Shown piece after piece: positions 25,065 through 34,255 of a stretch of 64,000 nucleotides of DNA. Position numbers and translations under genes: made by a program. Location: positions 620,001 through 684,000 of the forward strand of contig CBDEGK010000004.1 of assembly GCA_965237855.1 (NCBI GenBank). Reading direction: 5' to 3'. The notes below the pieces were generated by a model. That model ran no database searches. It was not told where the DNA came from and saw only the letters and a list, made by a program, of their open reading frames with translations. Position 1 is the first letter of the stretch; each line of letters begins with the position of its first letter. Origin of the DNA: CBDEGK01 sp965237855. Lineage in GTDB: Bacteria > Pseudomonadota > Gammaproteobacteria > Pseudomonadales > Halieaceae.

Positions 25065-26147
25065 ATGAGTACAGCCCGCATGACAAACTCCGACCCCTAT
25101 ATCGCTCGCAGTATGGAAGTCTTTGTTCGACTGGGACTGGTGGTCGCGCTGGTGACCTGGTGTTTCCAGATCATCGAGCCATTTGTAAGCACCATTATCT
25201 GGGGCATGATCATTGCCGTGGCGTTGCATCCGCTGTTTGCCTGGCTGCTGGCAAAGACTGGCTGGAGCCACGGCCGCACCGCCACCTTGCTAACCCTGCT
25301 GCTGGTGGCCCTACTAATTGCGCCCGCCGTGGAGTTCTCCCGCGCCATGCTGGAAAACGCGACCGAGTTGGCTGGCAATATCGAGGATCGCAGCCTGCAG
25401 ATTCCGCCTGCCCCCGCCAGCGTCAAGGAATGGCCACTAATCGGTGAGAAAGTCTATGAGGGCTGGGACCTGTTCAACGGGAACCTGGAAGGGGCCCTGC
25501 TGGAGTACGAGGAGGAGATAAAAAAGGCTAGCCGCTGGCTGCTCTCAACCGCTGCCGGCGCCGGCCTGGGCGTGCTGCAATTTGTACTCTCCATTATCAT
25601 CGGCGGGGTCTTCCTGGCCTATTCGGCGTCCAGTGGCGATTTCGCCCGCAAGCTTGGTGGTCGCCTCGCTGGTCAGCCGGGGGAAAAATATGCCGACCTG
25701 ATGAGCGCCACCATCCGCGGGGTAGCCCAGGGCGTTCTCGGTGTTGCCTTTATCCAGGCGTTTCTCGCCGGCGTGGGTTTTATGGTTATGGGCATACCTG
25801 CCGCTGGTTTATGGACCCTGCTGGTATTAATCCTGGCCATTGTCCAGATCAGCCCCGGCCTGGTGCTGGTGCCGACGATCATCTATGTATTTTCGGTGGC
25901 CAACACGGTACCGGCGGTGCTTTACATGGTGTGGGCCCTGAGCGTGGGTTTTCTCGATAATATTCTCAAACCTATCTTGTTGGCGCGTGGGGTGCCGGTA
26001 CCGATGGCGGTAATTTTCCTCGGTGCAATTGGCGGCTTCATCCTCAGCGGTTTCGTCGGCCTGTTCGTGGGCGCGGTAATTATGGTCATGGGTTACGAAC
26101 TGTTTACCACCTGGCTGAACATGGAGCCTGAAGATGCCCGGGACTGA
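25065..26147 (+). CDS. AI-2E family transporter (YdiK/PerM-like membrane protein)
   Basis: 360 aa from the ATG at 25065 (MSTARMTNSD); an ATG at 25080 is an alternative, and the longer reading back to 24924 adds non-membrane sequence overlapping the divergent barrel gene. Seven or eight hydrophobic helices are arranged as in the AI-2E/UPF0118 family: two at the N-terminus, a soluble middle (NIEDRSLQIPPAPASVKEWP) and a C-terminal group with the family block VGFLDNILKPILLARGV and an LGAIGGF helix. Members have been linked to autoinducer export and Na+/H+ antiport; the substrate here is open. It overlaps the HlyD gene by 14 nt. Confidence 0.87.
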   Translation: MSTARMTNSDPYIARSMEVFVRLGLVVALVTWCFQIIEPFVSTIIWGMIIAVALHPLFAWLLAKTGWSHGRTATLLTLLLVALLIAPAVEFSRAMLENATELAGNIEDRSLQIPPAPASVKEWPLIGEKVYEGWDLFNGNLEGALLEYEEEIKKASRWLLSTAAGAGLGVLQFVLSIIIGGVFLAYSASSGDFARKLGGRLAGQPGEKYADLMSATIRGVAQGVLGVAFIQAFLAGVGFMVMGIPAAGLWTLLVLILAIVQISPGLVLVPTIIYVFSVANTVPAVLYMVWALSVGFLDNILKPILLARGVPVPMAVIFLGAIGGFILSGFVGLFVGAVIMVMGYELFTTWLNMEPEDARD

Positions 26148-27219
26148 ACACGTGGACGAAACAGCAGGCATCCAGCGAATCACCCTGATCGTGCTGGCTA
26201 GCTGCGCATTCCTGCTGGCGTGGTACCTGGTGGCGGATCGTTACACGCCTTACACCAGCGCGGCCCGGGTGACTGGCCATATCATTCCCATTGCGCCACA
26301 GGTGTCCGGCAACGTCGTAAACGTTCCCGTCTCTGTAAACCAGCGCGTGCAGGTGGGTGAGACTTTATTACAGATCGATCCGGCGGATTATCAACTGGCG
26401 CTGGAGAAAGCCGAGGCCGCCCTGCAACAGGCCACTCAGAATATCGGCGCCAGCGTGGAAAACCTGGCAGTGTCTGAAGCCGATTTATCGCAGGCCATTA
26501 CGCAGTTGAATTATTACCAGGTGGAATCGAAACGGATTTTCGAACTGGAACAGCGCGGGGTATTGTCTCGCTCCGACGGTGATAAGGCGCGGGCTGAAGT
26601 AGAGAAGGCCGAGGCCCGGGTCGACAGTGCCAAAGCCAAACTGGAGCGGTCCCAGCAACGCCTGGGCGCCGAGGGCAAAGACAATCCGCAAATACGCACC
26701 GCCCTCAGTCAATTGCAAAATGCCCGCCTGGCCTTGTCGCGCACCACTATCGTGGCACCCACCAATGGCGGCGTCACCAGCGTCAATATTGCCGATGGCA
26801 ACTTTGCCCAGGCCGGCCAACCACTGATGACCTTCGTCTCCAGCGACACGGCCTGGATAGAGGCCTACATGCGGGAAAACAGTCTCGGCAACATCAAGGC
26901 CGGTGATCCTGTGGAGATAGTCCTGGACTCGGCTCCCGGGCAGGTGTTCGACGGCGAAATTGCCAGCGTCGGCTTTGCTGTGAGCTGGCAGAACACGGCC
27001 CAGGCCGGCCAATTGCAATCGGTGAGTGCACCCCGCAGCTGGCTGCGAGATTCCCAGCGATTTCCCGTCATCGTGCGCTTTAGCGATGACTCAGTGCGCG
27101 GATTGTTACGTGGTGGCGGCCAGGCCGACGTGATTGTCTATACCTCGGGCAACTGGATTACCAACTCCCTCGCCTGGCTGTGGATGCGGACCATCAGCAT
27201 TCTCTCTTACGCCTACTAA
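26134..27219 (+). CDS. HlyD/EmrA-type membrane fusion protein
   Basis: 361 aa. One N-terminal TM helix (about 16-36), a biotinyl-lipoyl half-motif (RVTGHIIPIAPQVSGNVVNV), an alpha-helical hairpin of about 110 residues with many Ala/Glu/Gln, the second lipoyl half (ARLALSRTTIVAPTNGGV) and a beta-barrel domain. This is the periplasmic adaptor of a pump such as AaeA/YibH. It usually works with a DUF2955 membrane protein; one is encoded 7 kb downstream at 34256, beyond a glycan cassette. The first codons overlap the AI-2E gene, so the two are co-translated. Confidence 0.9.
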   Translation: MPGTEHVDETAGIQRITLIVLASCAFLLAWYLVADRYTPYTSAARVTGHIIPIAPQVSGNVVNVPVSVNQRVQVGETLLQIDPADYQLALEKAEAALQQATQNIGASVENLAVSEADLSQAITQLNYYQVESKRIFELEQRGVLSRSDGDKARAEVEKAEARVDSAKAKLERSQQRLGAEGKDNPQIRTALSQLQNARLALSRTTIVAPTNGGVTSVNIADGNFAQAGQPLMTFVSSDTAWIEAYMRENSLGNIKAGDPVEIVLDSAPGQVFDGEIASVGFAVSWQNTAQAGQLQSVSAPRSWLRDSQRFPVIVRFSDDSVRGLLRGGGQADVIVYTSGNWITNSLAWLWMRTISILSYAY

Positions 27220-28404
27220 GTGACTTCCCCCTCGTCAGGGCAGGATTCTCGACCGGTCATTGTCGTCCTGACGACTTCTTATCCAGATTCTCAATCTGGC
27301 AGCGAATCAGCGGGTTCTTTCGTTCAGGATTTCTGCCGGCTTCTGAACCGGACGGCACGGGTAATTGTTATAGCACCGGGCAAGGGCACAGAAACAGAGG
27401 ATTCAGGACTGGAGGTGCGCCGATTTACATCTCCCCCCGACAGAGCCCTGAGCACCCTTTCACTGGGTTCACTGAAGGGCTTGTTCTGGACCCTTAGGGT
27501 ACTGGTATCTGGCTTATTGTTGACGCTGAGTACGGTGCGCGAACAACGGGAAAATATTCGACATATATTCGCGCTATGGGTTATTCCCTGCGGGCTATGG
27601 GCACGCTTGGCATGCTGGCGATATGGCGTGAAATACTCGACCTGGGCACTGGGAAGTGACATCTGGTCCTTTAAAGATCGCGCACTGTTTCGACCTCTAT
27701 TACGATTGTGTCTGCGGGGCGCCACCCATCGTTATGCTGACGGACTACAACTGGGCCAGGATGTGGAAGATCTTTCGGCGCGTACCTGCAAATTTTTAGC
27801 CAGCTCTCGAGTGCTCCCTCCTCTGAACGCTACAGTAGTTCGAGAAGCACAAGGCACAAGCTTGCGTTACCTGGGGAGATGGCATCACAACAAAGGCGTA
27901 GATATTCTTCTCGCTGCCTTGGCCTTATTGGAAGACCAAGCCTGGGAGCAAATTGGCGAGGTCATCATCGCTGGTGGCGGCCCGGATCAAGCCCAGGTGT
28001 TAGCCATGATCGAACAACTTAAACAACAAAGGCGCCCGGTTGTTGCACGGGGCTATCTAGATCGGGAGCAAGCGGCGCGATTTATAGCAGATGCCGATTA
28101 CCTGGTTCTACCATCGCGGATCGAATCGATACCGGTAATCTTGTCCGATGCACTGCATTGTGGAACTCCACTGATAATGACGCCAGTTGGAGATCTGCCC
28201 GAACTACATCGGGACCATGAAGTCGGCCTGATATGCGAAGCCGTTTCTGCTGAGGCATTGAAAATTCAAATATGTCGCGCCCTGAATGCCGACCCTGCGG
28301 AATTTATGGTTGGCCGTGAATCACTGCAACAGCGCTTATCTCTGGACAGAACTGTGTCAGGGTTTCTCGAGGATATTGGCATCGAGATCGCGGCCACTGA
28401 ATGA
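27220..28404 (+). CDS. Glycosyltransferase, GT4-like (GT-B fold)
   Basis: 394 aa from a GTG that directly abuts the HlyD stop; no ATG is available nearby. The N-terminal domain opens VIVVLTTSYPDS with GSFVQDF; the C-terminal domain has SLRYLGRWHHNKGVDILL, IIAGGGPDQ, ARGYLDREQAARFIADADYLVLPS and R-IESIPVILSDAL...PVGDLPEL, the E-x7-E region of family 4 retaining glycosyltransferases. A cytosolic or membrane-associated sugar transferase for a surface glycan or glycolipid is likely; donor and acceptor are unknown. Its 3' end overlaps the convergent flippase-like gene by 48 nt, which is unusually long. Confidence 0.87.
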   Translation: MTSPSSGQDSRPVIVVLTTSYPDSQSGSESAGSFVQDFCRLLNRTARVIVIAPGKGTETEDSGLEVRRFTSPPDRALSTLSLGSLKGLFWTLRVLVSGLLLTLSTVREQRENIRHIFALWVIPCGLWARLACWRYGVKYSTWALGSDIWSFKDRALFRPLLRLCLRGATHRYADGLQLGQDVEDLSARTCKFLASSRVLPPLNATVVREAQGTSLRYLGRWHHNKGVDILLAALALLEDQAWEQIGEVIIAGGGPDQAQVLAMIEQLKQQRRPVVARGYLDREQAARFIADADYLVLPSRIESIPVILSDALHCGTPLIMTPVGDLPELHRDHEVGLICEAVSAEALKIQICRALNADPAEFMVGRESLQQRLSLDRTVSGFLEDIGIEIAATE

Positions 28405-29322
28405 AAGCCTAAAGGAAGAGACTCCCCCGAGCAGCACGCTTACACCGATGTTCAGTGCACGATTCAAGCCGCCGATTAACAAGGCCTGCTCCACCGGAAC
28501 CCCCGCCGCCGACAGCAGTGCCACAAAGGTCACATCGTAAGCTCCCAGGCCCATGGGCAATGCCGAAGCAATACCAGCATACGTTGCGACAATGCCAACA
28601 AGGAACACACTGGTTAGCGGTGGATCAACCAGGACCGCTGCCGCAATTAACTGGTGCCTGACTCCATATGACAGGATGTCGACAATTAGCAGTGATGAAA
28701 TAAATACCAGTCCTGCCGGAGTAGGCATCGTCGCAGCCCAATCGAGGTTTCTCCATCGCGTCAGTAAATTACGAAATTTTTCTGTGCGGCTAACCGCAAA
28801 CACGCACAAGACAGCAGCAACCAGAACCAGCAGCATCGGCCAATTTCCAGCGAGTTGTGTCGGCGCGATCCAGAGCACAATGGGTAGTGCAATCAATGTC
28901 CACCAACCGAGGTTGAACACACCATCAATGGCAATAATTTGCACCCCCCGCGCCGCGCCCACCATGAGGTAGCGATTTAAGAAATACAGCCGAAGAGGTA
29001 TGCCAAGTTTGAAGGGTAATGAATAGCTCATCAATGCCGTGGTGGCGTAGACGTAGAAATTTTTCAGGTAGAACGAGACCGAGATTCGATCGGTCTTCCC
29101 CAGCAGGTAATAACACCACCTGGCTGGTTCCAAACAAAAGTGCAAGACCGTAACTGCTGCTGCCAGCAACAGAAACCACGCGGCCCCTGCAGACATATTG
29201 GCCAGCACGCTGGTCTCTTGAAGATTGGCCAGGGCGAGAAGAATTACGCCAATTATTCCGATGCTGATCAACAGTCGCCGAGTTCTTGCAATAATGCCAA
29301 AGGGAGAGGCAGCGCCAGTCAT
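28357..29322 (-). CDS. Flippase-like integral membrane protein (LPG-synthase TM domain family)
   Basis: 321 aa with about eight TM helices. Motifs such as CLEPARWCYYLLG, YATTALMSYSLPFKLGIPLRLYFL and a late GIASALPMGLGAYDVTFVALL match the lysylphosphatidylglycerol synthase TM / UPF0104 family, in which the E/A-R-W and P-x-x-G-E-x-x-R-like blocks are recurrent. These proteins often sit in glycan gene clusters and are proposed to move or use lipid-linked intermediates. No catalytic LPG-synthase domain is present. Convergent with the first glycosyltransferase and divergent from the methyltransferase at 29365. Confidence 0.78.
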   Translation of the reverse strand: MTGAASPFGIIARTRRLLISIGIIGVILLALANLQETSVLANMSAGAAWFLLLAAAVTVLHFCLEPARWCYYLLGKTDRISVSFYLKNFYVYATTALMSYSLPFKLGIPLRLYFLNRYLMVGAARGVQIIAIDGVFNLGWWTLIALPIVLWIAPTQLAGNWPMLLVLVAAVLCVFAVSRTEKFRNLLTRWRNLDWAATMPTPAGLVFISSLLIVDILSYGVRHQLIAAAVLVDPPLTSVFLVGIVATYAGIASALPMGLGAYDVTFVALLSAAGVPVEQALLIGGLNRALNIGVSVLLGGVSSFRLSFSGRDLDANILEKP

Positions 29323-29364
29323 TGCTTGGTAATATCTCCGTAGCGTTTTCGCAGAGTAAAGTAT

Positions 29365-30090
29365 ATGAGCACCGAATTTCAGTCATTCTATCAGGATATT
29401 GCTGGCAGGTATGAGGATACCCGATACCAGACGAGATACGGTCGGCTGCACCGAATACTGCACTACGCTTGTCTGGAAACACTACTCCAGAACATATCCA
29501 GGGACGGTCAGGTTTTGGAGGTAGCTTGCGGAACCGGCCATACAACCCGCCTGCTTTCAGGCCTGGGCTTCAGGCATATCGCCTGTGATCTGACATCTGA
29601 AATGATGGCCGCGGCGCAACATGACGACAGCCATACCAGCTACCTACGTGCAGATGCTTTTTCGCTACCGGTAGCCAATGACAGTTGCGATATTGTTGTC
29701 AGTACCCGTTTCCTGCACTTGTTCTCTATGGCACAGCAACGGGAAGTACTAAGCGAGATGATGCGGGTACTCAAACCTGGGGGGATATTGTTGGTTGATT
29801 TCGACAATCTCTACGCGCGCTGGCTCTATGCAATTCCTCATGTACTCTACAATCTGCTGCGCTATAGAAGGCTAGCCCCCTACTCTGTGTACAACGGCGC
29901 TGCGGCAACCGTAAAAATGCTAAAAGAGATAGGATTCGAGGTAGACAAAATGGCGGGGGTAGGTGGTTGGCACCTGATCGCACCGGCCTTTTTCTCGGAG
30001 AAGCTGGCGCTTAAACTAGGCCGACTGCACAGTAACGCCCCCCTACGCTGGCTTGCAGAACAGTTCGTCGTCCAAGCCCACAAGCCGTGA
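29365..30090 (+). CDS. Class I SAM-dependent methyltransferase
   Basis: 241 aa. Motif I VLEVACGTGHTTRLL, then ACDLTSEMMAAA (motif II) and DIVVSTRFLHLFS, with MRVLKPGGILLVDFDN (motif post-II/III): a Methyltransf_11 Rossmann fold. YSVYNGAAATVKMLKEIGFEV near the end fits a small-molecule enzyme of the UbiE/COQ5 type. In this cluster a sugar or lipid carrier is the likely methyl acceptor (inference). Its stop overlaps the next glycosyltransferase start by 4 nt, so the two are probably made together. Confidence 0.87.
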   Translation: MSTEFQSFYQDIAGRYEDTRYQTRYGRLHRILHYACLETLLQNISRDGQVLEVACGTGHTTRLLSGLGFRHIACDLTSEMMAAAQHDDSHTSYLRADAFSLPVANDSCDIVVSTRFLHLFSMAQQREVLSEMMRVLKPGGILLVDFDNLYARWLYAIPHVLYNLLRYRRLAPYSVYNGAAATVKMLKEIGFEVDKMAGVGGWHLIAPAFFSEKLALKLGRLHSNAPLRWLAEQFVVQAHKP

Positions 30091-31217
30091 AAGTTCTCTT
30101 TGTTGTACCAAAACTCTGCGCACCATGGAGCGAGGGGCGCAAGAAGTTCGTCTGCGATTTGATCGCTGCCAGCCGCGATCGTTGGGAGGTCAGCATTCTG
30201 GCCAGCCACGATGAGCTGGAGGAAGCGGCCGCGTTCGGGGATATTCCACTGATGTCCCTGTCATCGCGTTACAGCTTCCAACACCTGACCCAACTGTACT
30301 GGAACCTGGGTCGTGCCATAGATCGCTACCAGCCTGAATTGGTGTGCTACTTCCCCTTTGGAGCTTTCGGCGGCATTCGCTCCATAGCCAACCTTTTGTT
30401 CATCCAACAATTTTCACGCGTCTGTCAGCACCGCGGCTTGATCGACATGACATTGATGTACTCGCTAACCCAGGAGGCGGCGTCCAGTTGGCATACTCGC
30501 GTATTGGAGAAAACCTACCGTAATCAATACAGCGATCATGGCAGAACTATTCGCTTCGGTGTTTCCCTGCCAGCGATTCCGCAAATGACAAATTCCGGCG
30601 CAGCGGTTGTGAAGGAAATGAATGCGCCAAAACGGCTGTTGTTTATGGCGGGAATGGCAGAGTGTAATGTCGAGCGACTGGATTATGCCGTCGCGATTCG
30701 CGGCCTGGGTCTGTTGTTGGAATCTGGCGCCGATCTCGCCAGCCGCGGCTTCCAGCTGACCGTTGCCATTCCTTTGTTGCGTGATAAAGCATTGTTGCAG
30801 CGCTTAAAGGCGGCAGCCCTGGACTGGGGGGAGTCTATTTCTTTTCTCGCGATTGCCACCACACCGGACATTTATCGGGAGCACGATGTGTTTGTTTTCC
30901 CTTATGCGCGCGAGGAAATGCAATTTGTGCCCACCTCGGTGGTGGAGGCCATGCATAGCGGTTTGCCAGTCCTTATGCCACGTCTTGAATTCTTACGACC
31001 CTTTCACTCCCAGGAGGGCGTGGTCGCGAGTTATGAACCAGGCAGCGCAGCAGACCTGCTGAAAGAACTTGAACGGCTCCTCAGTTCACCGCAGTCATAC
31101 CAGGCCATGGTGGAGCGCGGCAGAACATTTATAGATTTCGAATACGACATCAGAGCGTCTGTTGAAGATATCGAGGCGGCCTGGGAACAGCGTAAGCTCA
31201 GCTCTCCATCTTCATGA
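30087..31217 (+). CDS. Glycosyltransferase, GT4-like
   Basis: 376 aa from GTG at 30087 (4-nt overlap with the methyltransferase). It opens KVLFVVPKLCAPWSEGRKKFVCDL, a GT-B N-terminal strand and loop, and the C-terminal domain has ATTPDIYREHDVFVFPYAREE and PTSVVEAMHSGLPVLMP, the nucleotide-sugar binding region with the E-x7-type acid pair. Only modestly similar to the transferase at 27220, so it probably adds a different sugar. Its 3' end overlaps the convergent methyltransferase by 20 nt. Confidence 0.82.
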   Translation: MKVLFVVPKLCAPWSEGRKKFVCDLIAASRDRWEVSILASHDELEEAAAFGDIPLMSLSSRYSFQHLTQLYWNLGRAIDRYQPELVCYFPFGAFGGIRSIANLLFIQQFSRVCQHRGLIDMTLMYSLTQEAASSWHTRVLEKTYRNQYSDHGRTIRFGVSLPAIPQMTNSGAAVVKEMNAPKRLLFMAGMAECNVERLDYAVAIRGLGLLLESGADLASRGFQLTVAIPLLRDKALLQRLKAAALDWGESISFLAIATTPDIYREHDVFVFPYAREEMQFVPTSVVEAMHSGLPVLMPRLEFLRPFHSQEGVVASYEPGSAADLLKELERLLSSPQSYQAMVERGRTFIDFEYDIRASVEDIEAAWEQRKLSSPSS

Positions 31218-31875
31218 CACAGACCGCGTCGTGCATCACCGGAAACCCCAGCGGTAAGCCGGTAATTTTGGCTTCTGCCTTTAATTGCGATGACTTCAGA
31301 ATTTCGAGCCGATAACGAAGTTCACCTCGACGAAAGTAGGTGATGTCGCCGCCCGTGGGTTGCATCGATTTCAAGTGACCACGTTTCCTCACGGACACAA
31401 ACAGGTTTTCATACTGTTCTACGCAAATGAGACTGCCACCGGGCCTGAGGTGCGACCAGTATTTATCCAGGATTTCTTGCAGCTGACTGAGCTCAACATA
31501 CTGCAGGCAGGTGACAGACAGGATAACGTCGTAACTACCCTGGGGCTCAAACTCCTGTACGGAAGTGTGTGCACAGGGACCGACTTGAGATCGGAATTGC
31601 TCGGCGAAGCCTTCGCACAATTCGACACCCTCCGCAGAAATGTCAGGCCTTTGCTCAATGATGGCGGCTGACATCCTGCCGTAACCACTGCCCAGGTCCA
31701 GCAATCGCCCACCCGAATCAGGTAAACAGCGCAGAATAAAATGCAGATGCTGGCGGTGGATTCGCTGGTTGAGCCCTGCCGGCAGCCGCCGAAACAAAAC
31801 TGATCGGGGGTTATTGCCCAGTTCCTGCTGGCGAGAGTCCCAGATTTTGCGCAGCTCTTCAGTGCGTGTATTCAA
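31198..31875 (-). CDS. Class I SAM-dependent methyltransferase
   Basis: 225 aa. SAM motif I LLDLGSGYGRMSAAI, an acidic GVELCEGF, then DVILSVTCLQYV and HLRPGGSLICVEQYENL. The first 45 residues are helical and basic (RTEELRKIWDSRQQELG). It differs clearly from the methyltransferase at 29365. It overlaps the radical-SAM gene by 4 nt and would be co-translated after it. Acceptor unknown; given the neighbours, a small molecule or sugar intermediate is more likely than nucleic acid. Confidence 0.83.
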   Translation of the reverse strand: MNTRTEELRKIWDSRQQELGNNPRSVLFRRLPAGLNQRIHRQHLHFILRCLPDSGGRLLDLGSGYGRMSAAIIEQRPDISAEGVELCEGFAEQFRSQVGPCAHTSVQEFEPQGSYDVILSVTCLQYVELSQLQEILDKYWSHLRPGGSLICVEQYENLFVSVRKRGHLKSMQPTGGDITYFRRGELRYRLEILKSSQLKAEAKITGLPLGFPVMHDAVCVMKMES

Positions 31876-32930
31876 GGGTGCTCCACAATGCGTATGATCT
31901 GCTCTTCAGCATCAGCGGGTTCGCTATAACAGGCGTTACAAATTTTGGGAAAGGTGTAGTCGCGATGTTGTGCTCTGAATTCCTGGTAGGCAGAAGAATT
32001 CCAGATCTCGTCCAGACTTTGTTCTTTCAAGTTGCCCATATTCATCAATTCGGCATCTCCAATTCGACAGCAAGGCACGACATTGCCATTGGAGTCCACA
32101 AACATCCCCTGCCAGGGCCATGGGCAGATCTTCTTGCGATCATAGAGTCGATCGGCAATCGTCAAAGCAATATTGCGTTGACTAAACATCTCTTTCACAT
32201 CGTCAGTGCGCAATACCTTTGTACTGCGCTTTTCAAGCGTCAGGGCATCCAGCTCTTCTTTGCCATAGTCGATGACAATAGTTTGTAAGCCGAGCTTCTT
32301 TACACCCCAGTCTTCCAACATAGCAGGCATAGCTTCGACGTCTTCTTGATTTTCGGTTGTAACAACCATCCAAGCGGCGATGGGCAGGGGGCTGCTCTTG
32401 ATGTTGCTTTCGATTTGTTCAAACTCAGATCCTGGCCGCACCCTTTCAAACACTTCCTTGCTTGCCCCATCAAGGCTCACTGTCATCTCAAAGCTACGGA
32501 GTCCAACCAACCGCTGCAGGGGTCGCAGATGGAACAGCGAGGCATTTGATATGACTTCAACCCAGTAACCTTGCTCGCAGGCTCTTTCAACCATATCTGG
32601 CAGGCGCTTATTCAGAAACGGCTCTCCCATACCCTGGAGCTTGAAACGCAGCGCCTTATGAAACATGGGCAGGTAATACTCGAATTCCTCCATCGACAAA
32701 TTGTGGCGCGTCCAGTCCGCATGCGTGACCTGGCAGTGAGGGCAACGAAAATTGCAGGCATTGGTGGGTTCCAAATCAACAACCACCGGATGTGCGGGAT
32801 TTCTGATCCAGCGAAAGCGCAGACTGAGGATACTCAGCACTGCATTCAAAAAGCGCGCGGGCGACAGCAAGGTCGCCTTGATAAACTGGAGATTCCGCTT
32901 GTTATTGCGGTAGTACTTAACCGGATTCAT
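31872..32930 (-). CDS. Radical SAM protein with SPASM-type C-terminus
   Basis: 352 aa. The radical-SAM cluster motif C-x3-C-x2-C is at Cys59, Cys63, Cys66 (ACNFRCPHC). GMGEPFLN and VISNASLF follow in the barrel. The C-terminal part has ICPWPWQGMFVDSNGNVVP, CCRIGD, and KICNACYSE, giving the extra cysteines of an auxiliary SPASM-like cluster. SPASM enzymes modify peptides or sugars (for example dehydrogenation or epimerisation). Between a DegT aminotransferase and a methyltransferase, it may act on a sugar or an amino-acid precursor. 4-nt overlaps on both sides mark a three-gene operon. Confidence 0.87.
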   Translation of the reverse strand: MNPVKYYRNNKRNLQFIKATLLSPARFLNAVLSILSLRFRWIRNPAHPVVVDLEPTNACNFRCPHCQVTHADWTRHNLSMEEFEYYLPMFHKALRFKLQGMGEPFLNKRLPDMVERACEQGYWVEVISNASLFHLRPLQRLVGLRSFEMTVSLDGASKEVFERVRPGSEFEQIESNIKSSPLPIAAWMVVTTENQEDVEAMPAMLEDWGVKKLGLQTIVIDYGKEELDALTLEKRSTKVLRTDDVKEMFSQRNIALTIADRLYDRKKICPWPWQGMFVDSNGNVVPCCRIGDAELMNMGNLKEQSLDEIWNSSAYQEFRAQHRDYTFPKICNACYSEPADAEEQIIRIVEHP

Positions 32931-34129
32931 ACCAATAGAACTTGCTTCAAGGACTGCGCTATATACTCCACTTCGTCATCAGAGACACGTGCACTAAGTG
33001 GAATGCTGAAAGTGTTGCGACCAATATGGGTGGCATTGCTAACCTGCTCAGGTGACCAACCGTATCGGTCTTGATAATACGGATGCTCAGCCAAACAGAG
33101 ATAATGTACGCCACAGCCAATTTTTCTCTCTGTCATGGCGTTGAGAATCTGATCGCGTGACAATGTTGGGTGCTTATTGCACAAGGTAAACAGATGGTAG
33201 GCATGCCGCTCACCCTGGGGACATTGAGCGGGGATTTGCAAGGGCAGTCCTGAGAGCTCATTGCTGTAGTAATCCCAAATTGCCTGGCGGCGCTTCCAGT
33301 TGCTCTCTACACGGGCCAACTGGTGAATCCCCAGCGCCGCCTGAATGTCCATCATGTTGTACTTGAAGCCAGCCTCGGTAACGAGATAATGCTTGTGTCC
33401 TTCATCTTTATAGCGATGCCAGGCGTCGTGGCTCATCCCATGCAGCGCAAGTGTTTTCATGCGCGCAATATCGTCGCTATTCCTGGCGATGACCATACCT
33501 CCTTCGCCGGTCGTAATGTTCTTGGTGGCGTAGAAACTGAAGCAGCCAAAATCACCGAATGTACCGGCCTTCCCCGCCGCGGATTCTGTTTCAATCGCAT
33601 GGGCGCTGTCTTCGATGACTTTAAGTTGGTGTTTATTCGCCAGCGCCATAATTGCGGGCATATCACACAAACGACCGGCGAAATGAACCGGCACGATTGC
33701 CCGGGTGCGCTCGTTGATCTTGGCTTCGATTGCCTCTACGGAGATATTCTGTGTCAGGGGATCCACATCTACGATTACGGGTGTTGCGCCGGTATGGATG
33801 ATCGAATTAGCCGTGGCACAAAATGTCATGGCGGTAGTTATAACTTCATCGCCGGCACCCACGCCACTGGCTATCAGGCTTAAATGCAGTGCAGAGGTAC
33901 AAGAGTTAGTGGCTAGTATGTTGCCTTTTGGTATGCCCTTATATGCGGCAAAATTTGTCTCAAACTTCTCGACCTTGGGACCTGTTCCAATCCAGCCACG
34001 CTCGATGCAATCCGCTACTTCGTCGGATTCTTCAGGACCAAGTGCGGGAGCCCCGAAGATGATGAATGATCTGTCGCTGGAAGGATTTTGCATGTTCTGA
34101 TCGGATCGACAAAAAGGCAGATTGAGCAT
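32927..34129 (-). CDS. DegT/DnrJ/EryC1/StrS-family PLP aminotransferase
   Basis: 400 aa from ATG 34129; ATG 34093 (MQNPSSD) would remove 12 residues and is equally plausible, since neither has a strong ribosome-binding site. GNILATNSCTSALHLSL is the cofactor phosphate region, VIEDSAHA supplies the Asp that contacts the pyridine, and Lys203 in YATKNITTGEGG is the Schiff-base lysine. The family makes amino sugars from keto-sugar nucleotides. First gene of the operon DegT, radical SAM, methyltransferase, divergent from DUF2955. Confidence 0.9.
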   Translation of the reverse strand: MLNLPFCRSDQNMQNPSSDRSFIIFGAPALGPEESDEVADCIERGWIGTGPKVEKFETNFAAYKGIPKGNILATNSCTSALHLSLIASGVGAGDEVITTAMTFCATANSIIHTGATPVIVDVDPLTQNISVEAIEAKINERTRAIVPVHFAGRLCDMPAIMALANKHQLKVIEDSAHAIETESAAGKAGTFGDFGCFSFYATKNITTGEGGMVIARNSDDIARMKTLALHGMSHDAWHRYKDEGHKHYLVTEAGFKYNMMDIQAALGIHQLARVESNWKRRQAIWDYYSNELSGLPLQIPAQCPQGERHAYHLFTLCNKHPTLSRDQILNAMTERKIGCGVHYLCLAEHPYYQDRYGWSPEQVSNATHIGRNTFSIPLSARVSDDEVEYIAQSLKQVLLV

Positions 34130-34255
34130 CTCAGATCAACCAGGTTGAGTCAAAATAAAAAGCGGTGGCTAGAAGACATCGCTGCTGTTTATACTAACCG
34201 CGCAGCCATACACGCTAGGGTATTTATTGTGACAATGTCGTTCGTTTACTGGTAA
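34130..34255. promoter_or_regulatory. Divergent promoter region of DegT operon and DUF2955 gene
   Basis: 126 bp, AT-rich. ATTGTGACAAT (34226-34236) is an imperfect dyad (ATTGT-G-ACAAT) 20 bp before the DUF2955 start and could be an operator. No obvious Shine-Dalgarno precedes the DUF2955 ATG. No repeat or transposon end was seen. Confidence 0.3.
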
